This document shows, piece after piece, positions 52,924 to 61,761 of a stretch of 64,000 nt of DNA. The DNA is from CAYFKJ01 sp964343605 (GTDB lineage: Bacteria; Pseudomonadota; Alphaproteobacteria; UBA2966). Position 1 is the stretch's first letter; every line of letters begins with the position of its first letter. The stretch covers positions 1 through 64,000 of the forward strand of contig CAYFKJ010000002.1 in NCBI GenBank assembly GCA_964343605.1. Reading direction: 5' to 3'. The position numbers and the translations under genes were made by a program. The notes under the pieces are model-generated. The model made no database searches and was not told where the DNA came from. It saw only the letters and a program-made list of their open reading frames with translations.

Positions 52924-52938
52924 GAACAAAACGAGAAC
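52924..52938 (+). promoter_or_regulatory. LexA (SOS) box upstream of imuA
   Basis: GAAC (52924-52927), 7 bases, GAAC (52935-52938): the alphaproteobacterial LexA direct repeat GTTC-N7-GTTC read on the other strand. It lies 97 bp before the imuA ATG. It supports induction of the imuA-imuB genes on DNA damage. Confidence 0.85.
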
Positions 52939-53034
52939 ATTCGCAAAATTGAGAACGGTTCGCCGGGGGAGGGGTTTCTCCGGAACGAATCGCCGTCCCT
53001 GCGGAAGTTGCTTGTTTCGGGAGGAAGGACCGCC

Positions 53035-53964
53035 ATGCGATCGCCGCCAGCCGCCGCCAATACCAACGCCGCTCATGCCAACGCACCCGATGGCGCCGAC
53101 ACGCGCGACATCAGTCCGGACGTCATCGCCGACCTCAAACGCCAGATCCGGGCCATGGAGCGCAAGGGCGCGATCGCCGGCATGAAGGCGGGCGGCGGCG
53201 GGCGGGTGGGGCTCAGTCCGGCGCTGGACGGCCTGCTGCCGGCCGGCGGGCTGGCGCGGGGGAGCTTGCACGAGATCACCGGCACGGCCGGGGCGAACGG
53301 CGCCGCCGCCGGGTTCGCCGCCGCGTTGCTGGGGCTGTTGGGCCGGGCGGAAAGCGGCGGTGAGGCGGACCAAGCCGGGGCCGTCCAAGCCGGGCCCGCG
53401 CTCTGGTGCCGCCGCCATTGGGACGCCCACGAGAACGGCGAATTGTATGCCCCCGGCCTCGCCGCCTTCGGCCTCGACGAGGAGCGCCTGCTGCTGGTCC
53501 GGGCGAAGCGCGACGCCGACGTGCTGTGGGCCATGGAGGAAGGCCTGCGCAGTCCGGCGCTGGCCGCCGTGCTGGGCGAGGTCGACGGCCTCGACTTCAC
53601 CGCCAGCCGGCGCCTGCAACTGGCCGCCGAGAGCAGCGGCGTCACCTGCCTGGTGCTGCGGGGCGCGGAGCGGGGCCTGCCCGCCAGCGCCGCGGCGACG
53701 CGATGGCTGGTGGAGCCGGGGCAGGCCGAACCGGGGCAGGCGATGAACGGAGAGGGCGCGCGCTGGCGGCTCCGGCTGCTGCGCGTGCGGGGCGGCGAGA
53801 CGGAGGGCGAACCGAGAACGTGGCCCGTGGAGTGGCGCGATGGACGACTATGTGATGGAACCGAAGGCGGCGGAAGCAACCAAGACGGCGCGCGTCGCCG
53901 CGCTGTGGCTGCCGACCTTCGCGACCGACCGGGCGAGCCTCGGCCGTCCGGCCTGGCGCTCTAA
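53035..53964 (+). CDS. imuA: ImuA, mutasome accessory protein
   Basis: A 309-aa RecA-related ImuA. It has the IADLKRQIRAMERKG helix, LPAGGLARGSLHEITG near the N-terminus and the following RecA-like core with no functional Walker motif seen. GGAGGAAGG lies 6 nt before ATG 53035. Its C-terminal 41 codons overlap imuB in another frame (125 nt), much longer than usual coupling. ImuA works with ImuB and DnaE2 in SOS-induced mutagenic translesion synthesis. The LexA box upstream supports damage control. Confidence 0.88.
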   Translation: MRSPPAAANTNAAHANAPDGADTRDISPDVIADLKRQIRAMERKGAIAGMKAGGGGRVGLSPALDGLLPAGGLARGSLHEITGTAGANGAAAGFAAALLGLLGRAESGGEADQAGAVQAGPALWCRRHWDAHENGELYAPGLAAFGLDEERLLLVRAKRDADVLWAMEEGLRSPALAAVLGEVDGLDFTASRRLQLAAESSGVTCLVLRGAERGLPASAAATRWLVEPGQAEPGQAMNGEGARWRLRLLRVRGGETEGEPRTWPVEWRDGRLCDGTEGGGSNQDGARRRAVAADLRDRPGEPRPSGLAL

Positions 53965-55531
53965 GCCGCTGGCCGTGATCACGGCGGCCCACGGCGGCAT
54001 CCGGCTGGCGGCGGTCAACGCGCCGGCGGCGTCGGGCGGCCTGGTGCCCGGCCTGACGCTGGCGGCCGCGCGCGCCATCGTGCCCAACGTCGAAACCACG
54101 CCTGCCGATCCCGACCGCGACGCCAAGGCCCTCGAACGCCTGGCCGACTGGTGCGGCCTTTATACGCCGTGGACGGCGGCGGAACCGCCGGCGGAGCCCG
54201 CCGCCGGGGCCGGGGTCTGGCTCGACGTCACGGGCTGCGCCCACTTGTTTGAGGGCGAGGCGGCCTTGCTGGAGGACCTGCTGGCGCGGGTGCGCGGCCA
54301 GGGCTTCGCGGCCCGGGTGGCGCTGGCCGACACGCCGGGCGCGGCCTGGGGCGTGGCGCGCTACGGCGGTGAGGGGGGAGACGGTATCGTCGTCGCGCCG
54401 GGCGATCACCGCCGGACCCTGAAGGCGCTGCCGGTGGCGGCGCTCCGGCCCGGCGCCCAGGTCAACGAAGGGCTCGACCGCCTGGGCGTGCGCCGCGTCG
54501 GCGATCTCTACGACCTGCCGCGCGGGCCCCTGGCGGCGCGCTTCGGCGAGGGGCTGCTCAACCGTCTCGACCAGGCCCTGGGCCGCCAGGCCGAACCGAT
54601 CTCGCCGCGCCTGCCGGTGACGGCGCATCGCGTGCGTCTCGCCTTCCCCGAGGCCATCGGCCGGCTTGAGGACGTCGCCGCCGGTCTGGTGCGCCTGCTG
54701 GATCACATGGCCGCACGCCTGGCGCACGAACGCCTGGGCCTGCGCCGGGCCGAGTTCACGCTCTACCGCACGGACGGCGGCATTGCCCGCGCCGCCGTCG
54801 GCACCAGCCGCCCGGTGCGCGATGCCGGCCACCTGCAGCGCCTATTCGCCGAACATCTGGACAAGCTCGATCTCGGCTTCGGCGTCGACGTCATGACCCT
54901 GGCCGCCCCCGTTGTCGAACCGCTGGCGGCGGCGCAGCTTGATCTCTCTGACGGCGGCCGGGGCGGCGGCTTCGACCGCGGGCAGGGCCAGCAGGTCGAT
55001 CGCCTGGTCGACCGGCTGGAAACGCGGCTCGGGCAGGGCAGCGTCGTGCGCCTGGAAAACCGCGCCAGCCATATCCCCGAACGCGCCGGCATCCCCGTCT
55101 CGGCCCTCAGCGGCCGCACCCCGCCGGACAGCGCGCCGGAATTGACGCCCGAGACCGCGCCGGCGCGCAGCGTCCGGCCCCGGCCCCTCCGTTTGTTCCC
55201 CCAGCCCCAGGCCATCGAAGCGGTGGCCGAGGTGCCGGACGGTCCGCCCGTGCTGTTCCGCTGGCGGCGTCTGGTGCACCGCGTCGTCCATGCCGAGGGA
55301 CCGGAACGCATCGCCGCCGAATGGTGGCGTGATGCGGCCCCGCCGGGCGAGGACCGCAGCCACCTCACGCGTGACTACTACCGCATCGAAGACACGGAAG
55401 GCCGCCGCTTCTGGCTCTTCCGCGAAGGGCTCTACGTCCTGGGCGAGGACGAGATATCGGCCAACGACAACGCCCCCGAACCCCGCCCTACCCGCGCGCC
55501 CCGCTGGTTCATCCATGGGGTGTTTGCATGA
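53840..55531 (+). CDS. imuB: ImuB, catalytically inactive Y-family polymerase-like mutasome protein
   Basis: A 563-aa Y-family polymerase relative. The N-terminus RVAALWLPTFATDRAS replaces the catalytic DMDAFF motif, so the metal-binding acidic residues are absent, as in known ImuB. A palm/little-finger-like body follows, and QLDLS at residues 366-370 is a fitting sliding-clamp-binding motif. ImuB connects the clamp to ImuA and DnaE2. The ATG at 53840 overlaps imuA by 125 nt; ATG 53855 is another candidate. The gene is followed by an unrelated antitoxin gene and a repeat before dnaE2. Confidence 0.9.
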   Translation: MDDYVMEPKAAEATKTARVAALWLPTFATDRASLGRPAWRSKPLAVITAAHGGIRLAAVNAPAASGGLVPGLTLAAARAIVPNVETTPADPDRDAKALERLADWCGLYTPWTAAEPPAEPAAGAGVWLDVTGCAHLFEGEAALLEDLLARVRGQGFAARVALADTPGAAWGVARYGGEGGDGIVVAPGDHRRTLKALPVAALRPGAQVNEGLDRLGVRRVGDLYDLPRGPLAARFGEGLLNRLDQALGRQAEPISPRLPVTAHRVRLAFPEAIGRLEDVAAGLVRLLDHMAARLAHERLGLRRAEFTLYRTDGGIARAAVGTSRPVRDAGHLQRLFAEHLDKLDLGFGVDVMTLAAPVVEPLAAAQLDLSDGGRGGGFDRGQGQQVDRLVDRLETRLGQGSVVRLENRASHIPERAGIPVSALSGRTPPDSAPELTPETAPARSVRPRPLRLFPQPQAIEAVAEVPDGPPVLFRWRRLVHRVVHAEGPERIAAEWWRDAAPPGEDRSHLTRDYYRIEDTEGRRFWLFREGLYVLGEDEISANDNAPEPRPTRAPRWFIHGVFA

Positions 55532-55570
55532 GGAAGTGGTGCATAATGATACTAAAGGTTGGAGGTGATT

Positions 55571-55807
55571 ATGGTGACGCTAACGATCCGCGATCTTGAG
55601 GATGATGTCTTCGAGGCTTTGAGGGAGCGTGCGAAGGCCCGCAACCGATCACTTGAGGAAGAAATTCATTGGATTCTGAAAGATGTTGCCCAAGGCGGAA
55701 CGGGGCTCGATTTGCGTGGGTTGGCGGAGCAAATCACCGCAATGACGCCGGACGTTAAACAAACTGATAGTGTGGATCTTTTGAGGGAGAACCGTCATCG
55801 GGAATGA
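55571..55807 (+). CDS. orphan FitA/ribbon-helix-helix antitoxin-like protein
   Basis: A 78-aa protein starting MVTLTIRDLEDDVFEALRERAKARNRSLEEEIHWIL, the FitA/VapB-type ribbon-helix-helix. A near-perfect Shine-Dalgarno GGAGGTGAT precedes ATG 55571 by about 5 nt. No VapC/PIN toxin gene follows; the next 160 bp hold a palindromic repeat and then dnaE2. It probably is a remnant of a toxin-antitoxin pair or a solitary repressor. Confidence 0.78.
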   Translation: MVTLTIRDLEDDVFEALRERAKARNRSLEEEIHWILKDVAQGGTGLDLRGLAEQITAMTPDVKQTDSVDLLRENRHRE

Positions 55808-55816
55808 ATTTGAAAT

Positions 55817-55926
55817 CGCCCCCCACCCTGTCCCTCCCCCACGCTGGGGGGAGGGAACTCGCGTGGCGAATTCAGCGCATCTCCTATTCCCTCCCCCTTG
55901 ATGGGGGAGGGTTAGGGTGGGGGTGA
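55817..55926. repeat. MITE-like element with long inverted ends
   Basis: The left end CCCCCACCCTGTCCCTCCCC and the right end GGGGGAGGGTTAGGGTGGGG are inverted relatives of each other, and internal CCCTCCCCC/GGGGGAGGG pairs form further hairpins. It lies between the orphan antitoxin and dnaE2. This G/C-run palindrome is unlike the CCGG-type repeats elsewhere in the window, so it is a second repeat family. Confidence 0.7.
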
Positions 55927-55961
55927 CCCTAAAGAAAAATGTTTCTGCCGCCAGAAAATAG

Positions 55962-55976
55962 GAACAAATCATGAAC
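55962..55976 (+). promoter_or_regulatory. LexA-like site overlapping the dnaE2 start codon
   Basis: GAAC (55962-55965), 7 bases, GAAC (55973-55976), the same direct-repeat form as the box before imuA. The ATG at 55971 is inside the spacer. A chance match is possible because the motif has only eight fixed bases, but the position at an SOS gene makes it worth noting. Confidence 0.45.
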
Positions 55977-58900
55977 AAAAAGGCCAAAACAGGCTCCAAC
56001 CTCCCTTACGTCGAACTGGAAGTGACCTCGAACTTCAGTTTCCTGCGCGGCGCCTCGCATCCGGAGGAACTGGTGACGCGGGCCGCGGAGCTCGGGCATG
56101 CGGCGGCGGCGATCGCCGACCGCAACAGCCTGGCGGGCGTCGTGCGCGGGCATGTGGCGGCCAAGGCGGCGGGCGTGCCCTATCTCGTCGGCTGCCGTCT
56201 CTTGCCGGAGGACGGGCCGGAGATGGTCTGTTTCCCGCGCGACCGGGCGGCCTACGGGCGGCTGTCGGAACTTCTGACGCTGGGCAACCGCCGGGCGCCC
56301 AAGGGCGAGTGCTGGTTTGCGCTCGACGACCTGTTCGGGCCGGTGTTCGGGGCCGGGCGCGACCAGGTCCTGATCGTCGTGCCGCCGGCCGATCTGGATG
56401 AGGAGGCGGAGAGCTTCGCCGCGGCGCTGGCCGCCGTCCGCCGCCGGGTCCATGCCTCGGCCCATGTCTACCTTGCCGCCCGGCATCTCTACCGGGGCGA
56501 CGACGCCGCCCGCATCGCCCGGCTCTCCGCCCTGGCGCAGGCCCACGGCACGCCGCTGGTGGCGACCAACGACGTTCATGCCCACGATCCCTTGCGGCGG
56601 TCGCTGCAGGACGTGCTGACCTGCATCCGCGAGCACTGCACGGTGGCCGAGGCCGGCTTCCGTCTGCACGCCAACGCCGAACGGCACCTCAAGACGCCGG
56701 CCGAGATGGCGCGGCTGTTTGGCGGCTACGCCGACGCCGTCGCCCGCAGCGCCGAAATCGCCGATCTCTGCGATTTCAGCCTGGACGAGCTGGCCTACGA
56801 ATATCCCGACGAGACCGTGAGCCCCGGCGAGACGCCGCATAGCGAGCTCACGCGCCTGACCTGGGAGGGCGCGGCCAAGCGCTATCCCGACGGCATTCCC
56901 GACAAGGTGCGGGGATTGCTGGAGCACGAGTTGAAGCTGGTCGGGGAGTTGGGTTTCGCGCCCTATTTCCTCACCGTACACGACATCGTCTGCTTCGCCC
57001 GGGCGCGGGGCATCCTCTGCCAGGGCCGGGGCTCGGCGGCCAACTCGGCGGTCTGCTACTGTCTCGGCGTCACGGCGGTCGATCCCGACCGCGTCGATCT
57101 CCTGTTCGAGCGCTTCGTCTCGGCCGAGCGCAACGAGCCGCCCGACATCGACGTCGATTTCGAGCACGAGCGCCGCGAGGAGGTGATCCAGTACATCTAC
57201 CAGAAATACGGCCGCGACCGGGCCGCACTCACCGCCACCGTCATCAGCTATCGCACCAAGAGCGCCGTGCGCGAGATCTCCAAGGCCCTGGGCCTTTCCG
57301 AGGACGTGGGCGCGGCGCTCTCGGGCATGGCCTGGGGCTGGAGCCGGGAGGGCTTCAAGGACGAACAGGTGCGCGAGGCCGGCCTCGACCCGACCGATCC
57401 CAGGCTGCAGCAGGCGCTGGAGCTGGCCGTCGAAATCCGCGGCTTCCCGCGCCACCTCTCGCAGCACGTCGGCGGCTTCGTCATGACGCGGGGGCCGCTC
57501 TCCAGCGTCGTGCCCATCGCCAACGCGGCGATGGACGACCGCACCGTCATCGAATGGGACAAGGACGACATCGACGCCCTGGGCATTCTCAAGGTCGACG
57601 TGCTGGCGCTCGGCATGCTGAGCTGCATCCGCCGCGCCTTCGACCTGATCGAACGCCATCATGGGCGGCCGCTCACCCTGGCCGACGTGCCGCCGGAGGA
57701 CCCCCGCGTCTACGACATGCTCTGCCGGGGCGATTCGGTGGGCGTCTTCCAGGTCGAAAGCCGGGCCCAGATGTCCATGCTGCCGCGCCTCAAGCCGCGC
57801 AATTTCTACGATTTGGTGATCGAGGTCGCCATCGTGCGGCCCGGCCCGATCCAGGGCGACATGGTGCACCCCTATCTCAGGCGGCGCAGCGGCGAGGAAC
57901 AGGTCGATTACCCCTCCGCCGAACTGGAGGCCGTCTTGGGCAAGACCATGGGCGTGCCGCTCTTTCAGGAGCAGGCCATGAAGATCGCCGTCGTCGGCGC
58001 CGGTTTTTCACCGTCCGAGGCCGACGGCCTGCGCCGCGCCATGGCGACCTTCCGCAAGACCGGCCAGATCTACGGCTTCCGCGACAAGTTCATCGAGGGC
58101 ATGAAGGGCCGCGGCTACGAGGAGGAGTTTGCGCTCCGCTGCTTCAAGCAGATCGAGGGCTTCGGCGAATACGGCTTTCCCGAATCCCATGCCGCCAGCT
58201 TCGCCCTGCTGGTCTACGTCTCGGCCTGGATCAAGTGCCATTACCCCTCGGCCTTCGCGGCGGGGCTGTTGAACAGCCAGCCCATGGGCTTCTACGCCCC
58301 GGCCCAGATCGTGCGCGACGCCTGCGATCACGGCGCCATCGTGCGCCCGGTCGACGTCAACCACAGCGACTGGGACTGCACGCTGGAACCCTGCGACGCC
58401 AAGAACGAGCAGGGCCGGGTGGCCTTGCGCTTGGGGCTTCGCCAGATCAAGGGGCTGAAGGAGGAATCGGCCGAGGCCCTGGTGGTGGCGCGCGGCGGGG
58501 GCAAGGCCGCGCGTTACAAGGAGGTGCGCGAATTGTGGCGCCGCTCCGGCCTCTCGGCCCGGGTGCTCGAGCGCCTGGCCCGGGCCGACGCCTACGCCTC
58601 GCTGGGCCTCGACCGCCGCGCCGCGCTGTGGGCGGTCAAGGGGCTCGACGACACCGTACTGCCGCTGTTCGCGCACGCCGAACAGCGCGAGGCCCGCAAA
58701 CACCAAACCGCGCTGCAGAACGAGCCCGAGGTGACGCTGCCGCCGGCGGGCTTAGGCGAGGAGGTGATCGACGATTACATGGCGGTCCGCCTCAGCCTCA
58801 AGGCCCACCCCCTGAAGCTACTGCGCCGCCGTCTCAAGGCCCGGCGCATGATCACGGCGGAGGCGCTGAACACGACGGAGACCGACCAGACCATCCGGGT

Positions 58901-59273
58901 CGCCGGCCTGGTGATCTGCCGCCAGCGTCCGGGCACGGCCAGCGGCGTCATCTTCGCCACGCTGGAGGACGAGACGGGCGTGGCCAACGTCATCGTCTGG
59001 CCCAAGATGTTCGAACGCTACCGCAAGATCGTCATGCGTTCGCGCTTGCTCGGCGTCCGGGGCATCGTGCAGCGCGAGGGCCGCGTCATCCACATCGTCG
59101 CCCGCCATCTGGAGGATCTGAGTGATCTCCTGGGCGACCTCGACGGCCACCAGCAGGATCAGACGGCAGAATTCCCGACCTCGCGTTACAGCGAGCCGTC
59201 GATATCGGAGAAACACCCCCTGCTACCCTCGGTCGCCGATCCCGCCAGCTTCCCGTCACGGGATTTTCACTGA
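55971..59273 (+). CDS. dnaE2: error-prone DNA polymerase DnaE2
   Basis: A 1100-aa C-family polymerase. It has a PHP domain (YVELEVTSNFSFLRGASHPEEL), the catalytic acidic motif PDIDVDFEHERR at about residues 390-400, the third acidic residue in ILKVDVLALGML near 541, QHVGGFVMTRG, and a C-terminal OB region. Length and composition match DnaE2 rather than replicative DnaE1. It is the catalytic part of the SOS mutasome with ImuA and ImuB. ATG 55971 is used; the LexA-like site overlaps it. Confidence 0.95.
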   Translation: MNKKAKTGSNLPYVELEVTSNFSFLRGASHPEELVTRAAELGHAAAAIADRNSLAGVVRGHVAAKAAGVPYLVGCRLLPEDGPEMVCFPRDRAAYGRLSELLTLGNRRAPKGECWFALDDLFGPVFGAGRDQVLIVVPPADLDEEAESFAAALAAVRRRVHASAHVYLAARHLYRGDDAARIARLSALAQAHGTPLVATNDVHAHDPLRRSLQDVLTCIREHCTVAEAGFRLHANAERHLKTPAEMARLFGGYADAVARSAEIADLCDFSLDELAYEYPDETVSPGETPHSELTRLTWEGAAKRYPDGIPDKVRGLLEHELKLVGELGFAPYFLTVHDIVCFARARGILCQGRGSAANSAVCYCLGVTAVDPDRVDLLFERFVSAERNEPPDIDVDFEHERREEVIQYIYQKYGRDRAALTATVISYRTKSAVREISKALGLSEDVGAALSGMAWGWSREGFKDEQVREAGLDPTDPRLQQALELAVEIRGFPRHLSQHVGGFVMTRGPLSSVVPIANAAMDDRTVIEWDKDDIDALGILKVDVLALGMLSCIRRAFDLIERHHGRPLTLADVPPEDPRVYDMLCRGDSVGVFQVESRAQMSMLPRLKPRNFYDLVIEVAIVRPGPIQGDMVHPYLRRRSGEEQVDYPSAELEAVLGKTMGVPLFQEQAMKIAVVGAGFSPSEADGLRRAMATFRKTGQIYGFRDKFIEGMKGRGYEEEFALRCFKQIEGFGEYGFPESHAASFALLVYVSAWIKCHYPSAFAAGLLNSQPMGFYAPAQIVRDACDHGAIVRPVDVNHSDWDCTLEPCDAKNEQGRVALRLGLRQIKGLKEESAEALVVARGGGKAARYKEVRELWRRSGLSARVLERLARADAYASLGLDRRAALWAVKGLDDTVLPLFAHAEQREARKHQTALQNEPEVTLPPAGLGEEVIDDYMAVRLSLKAHPLKLLRRRLKARRMITAEALNTTETDQTIRVAGLVICRQRPGTASGVIFATLEDETGVANVIVWPKMFERYRKIVMRSRLLGVRGIVQREGRVIHIVARHLEDLSDLLGDLDGHQQDQTAEFPTSRYSEPSISEKHPLLPSVADPASFPSRDFH

Positions 59274-59295
59274 GAGGAGGAAAGGAAAAAACACC

Positions 59296-59413
59296 CGTCA
59301 TTCCGGAATTTGCGTCAGCAAATATCCGGAATCCAGGGCTGAGCGCACGAATTTCAGGACGAAATATCAAATCCTGGCACTCAGGCATGGATTCCCGCCT
59401 TCGCGGGAATGAC
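59296..59413. repeat. dispersed palindromic repeat
   Basis: The first hairpin, about 59300-59332, pairs ATTCCGGAATTTGC with GCAAATATCCGGAAT around GTCA. The second is ATTCCCGCC TTC GCGGGAATGAC (59391-59413). Together they are the reverse complement counterpart of the element at 27073-27192. It fills the gap downstream of dnaE2. Confidence 0.8.
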
Positions 59414-59508
59414 GCCAAAAAGTGGCCTTGGGAAACGCTCTGCTGGCGGAGCGGCGGGGGGCGTGCTATGAAGCCGCCCAACCGAATTTCCCTTAAACGG
59501 ACGAGACC

Positions 59509-61716
59509 TTGACCGATCAAGATCCCAACTCCGCCGGATCGGAGGCGGAGGATGCAAGCGGCAGCCAGACCGCTCTCGAAGCCGGCATCGCCCATCACAG
59601 CGCCGGCGACCTGGCGGGCGCCAAGGCGGCCTACGAAGCCGTCCTCGAAGCCGAGCCCGAGAACGGCGAGGCCCATCACCTATTGGGCCTGATCGCTTTT
59701 CAGACCGGCGATCCGGCGACCGCGACCGAGCACCTGCAGCGCGCCCTGGCGGCCCAGCCCGACAATCCGCAATACCACCTCAATTTCGCCGAAACACTGC
59801 GCGCCCAGGGGGAGACCGCCGGCGCCATCGCCGCCTACCGCCGCGCCACGGCCATCAATCCGGAATTCTTCGAAGCCTTCACCAACCTCGGTCTCTTGGC
59901 GATGGAGAACGAATACGTCGGCGAGGGCATCGAGGCATTGCGCCGGGCCGTCGCCATCCAGCCGACCAACCCCAGCGCCCAGTCCAACCTGGGCGTGGCC
60001 CTGCGTGAGGTGGGTGAGCACGACGGCGCGCTGGAGGCCTTCGCCCGCGCCCTCGCCATCGCGCCCGAACAGCCGGGATTCCGGCAGAACTTCGACGAAC
60101 TGCTGAAAAGCGGATCCTTCATCACCGTGCCGGAAGCCGTACGCCGGGCCATCGAAAACGCCTTCCTGCGCGAAGGCCCCGACCATCAGGCACTGGTCAA
60201 CGCCGGCGTCGCCCTGGTCAAACGCACCGAAGCCTTCCAGGGCCTCTTGGCGATGGCCGAGGAAGAAAACGTCGATGCCCTGGCGTCCGCCGTATCGGGC
60301 GGCGTCTTCGACGGATTCATGTCCAATCTGCTGGTGCGCAGCCTGTTGACGCGGACCATCGTCGCCGACGTGGATTTCGAACGCGTGCTGACCCGCCTGC
60401 GCCGGGTGATCCTGGAGGAGGGCGTGGCGCCCCAGCCGGTCGAGGCGACCGTCGGCCGCCATCCCCAGTTCGTCGCCGCCCTGGCGATGCAGGCCTACAA
60501 CGTGCAATACGCCTGGCGCGAAACGCCGGACGAAGGCGCCATCGCCGGCATGCTGCTCAAGGACATCCGGCGCGCCTTCGACCAACTCGACCCCCAAGCC
60601 ATGGCTGCCGATACCGCGTTCTGGAGCATTATCCTGGTCGCCGCCTGTTACCGGCCGCTCGGGGACATCGACGGCGCCGAGAAATTGCTGCAGACCGATG
60701 TCGCAGGCCTGCCGGCCTTCGTCATGGGCGTCGTCGGCCAGCAGGTCGCCGATCAGATGCTGGAAGCGGACATCGCGGACAATATCGAAACAATCACCGA
60801 CGTGAAGAGCGAAACCTCGGCGGCGGTGCAGGAACAGTACGAAACCCGGCCTTATCCGCGCTGGCTGACCGTGGCGGTCAAACAACCGGCGACGCTAGGC
60901 GACATCATCCGGGCCCAGTCGCCGTGGCGGCAGGCGCCAGCCTTCGCCGAGGGACCGATCAATGCTCTCGTGGCCGGCTGCGGCACCGGCAAGCACGCCA
61001 TCGACGTGGCGACCCAGTACCCCGATTCGAAGGTTCTCGGCATCGATCTCAGCAAGCCGAGCCTGGCCTACGCCTGGCGCATGGCGATGGAGATGCAGCT
61101 TACCAACGTGCGCTTCGCGCAGGGCGATATCGCGGGCCTCGGCAATCATGCCGAACGCTACCACCTGATCGAAAGCGTCGGCGTTCTCCACCACATGGCG
61201 GATCCGGTCGCCGGCTGGAAGATCCTCGTCGACCTGCTGGAACCGCGCGGCATCATGAAGATCGGCCTCTATAGCGAGACCGCCCGACAGGGTATCCAGG
61301 CCGCCCGCGAGGTCATCGCCGAGAGCGGCGTCGCCAAGGAAGCGGCCAAGGGCGATATCTTCGGCGCTGACGCCATTCGCAAGGCGCGCCAGGTGGTGTT
61401 GGATCTCGAGCCCGACCATCCCGCCCGCAGCGTCGTGCACAGCCGCGACTTCTATTCGCTTTCTGGCTGCCGCGATCTCCTGTTCCCATCCCAGGAAACG
61501 GCTTTCACCATTCCCTCGATCGCCGCTGCGCTGGGTCAGCTCGGCCTGGAGTTCATGAGCTTCCACATCTCCGATCCGCAGATGATCGGCCGCTATCTGG
61601 AACTCTTTCCCGACTCGGAAAACCTCGCAGACCTCGACAAATGGCAGGAGGTCGAACGCCAGCACCCCAATTCGTTCTTCGGCATGTACCAGTTCTGGTG
61701 CCAGAAACGGGATTGA
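59509..61716 (+). CDS. TPR-domain class I methyltransferase
   Basis: A 735-aa protein. Tetratricopeptide repeats cover about residues 20-200 (GIAHHSAGDLAGAKAAYEAVL, LGLIAFQTGDPATATEHLQRAL and following). The second half has a SAM-methyltransferase core with VAGCGTGKHAIDVA (about residue 487), LGIDLSKPSL and ESVGVLHHM. TTG is the start, preceded by GGACGAG. Members of this architecture methylate proteins or small molecules, but the target here is unknown. The gene is isolated between two repeats. Confidence 0.85.
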   Translation: MTDQDPNSAGSEAEDASGSQTALEAGIAHHSAGDLAGAKAAYEAVLEAEPENGEAHHLLGLIAFQTGDPATATEHLQRALAAQPDNPQYHLNFAETLRAQGETAGAIAAYRRATAINPEFFEAFTNLGLLAMENEYVGEGIEALRRAVAIQPTNPSAQSNLGVALREVGEHDGALEAFARALAIAPEQPGFRQNFDELLKSGSFITVPEAVRRAIENAFLREGPDHQALVNAGVALVKRTEAFQGLLAMAEEENVDALASAVSGGVFDGFMSNLLVRSLLTRTIVADVDFERVLTRLRRVILEEGVAPQPVEATVGRHPQFVAALAMQAYNVQYAWRETPDEGAIAGMLLKDIRRAFDQLDPQAMAADTAFWSIILVAACYRPLGDIDGAEKLLQTDVAGLPAFVMGVVGQQVADQMLEADIADNIETITDVKSETSAAVQEQYETRPYPRWLTVAVKQPATLGDIIRAQSPWRQAPAFAEGPINALVAGCGTGKHAIDVATQYPDSKVLGIDLSKPSLAYAWRMAMEMQLTNVRFAQGDIAGLGNHAERYHLIESVGVLHHMADPVAGWKILVDLLEPRGIMKIGLYSETARQGIQAAREVIAESGVAKEAAKGDIFGADAIRKARQVVLDLEPDHPARSVVHSRDFYSLSGCRDLLFPSQETAFTIPSIAAALGQLGLEFMSFHISDPQMIGRYLELFPDSENLADLDKWQEVERQHPNSFFGMYQFWCQKRD

Positions 61717-61761
61717 GCCCCCGCGTCGCCCTGGCTCGGACGTCGTCAGAAAAAAGAAAAT

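Noticed and set aside
53642..54832. A 396-codon minus-strand open frame opposite imuA/imuB
   Set aside because: No recognisable motifs and low-complexity Arg/Ala/Gly composition; antisense to two well supported genes.
55929..57869. A 646-codon minus-strand open frame opposite dnaE2
   Set aside because: It is a shadow of the GC-rich dnaE2 frame: composition is His/Arg/Gly-heavy with no recognisable domain, while the plus strand is a clear polymerase.
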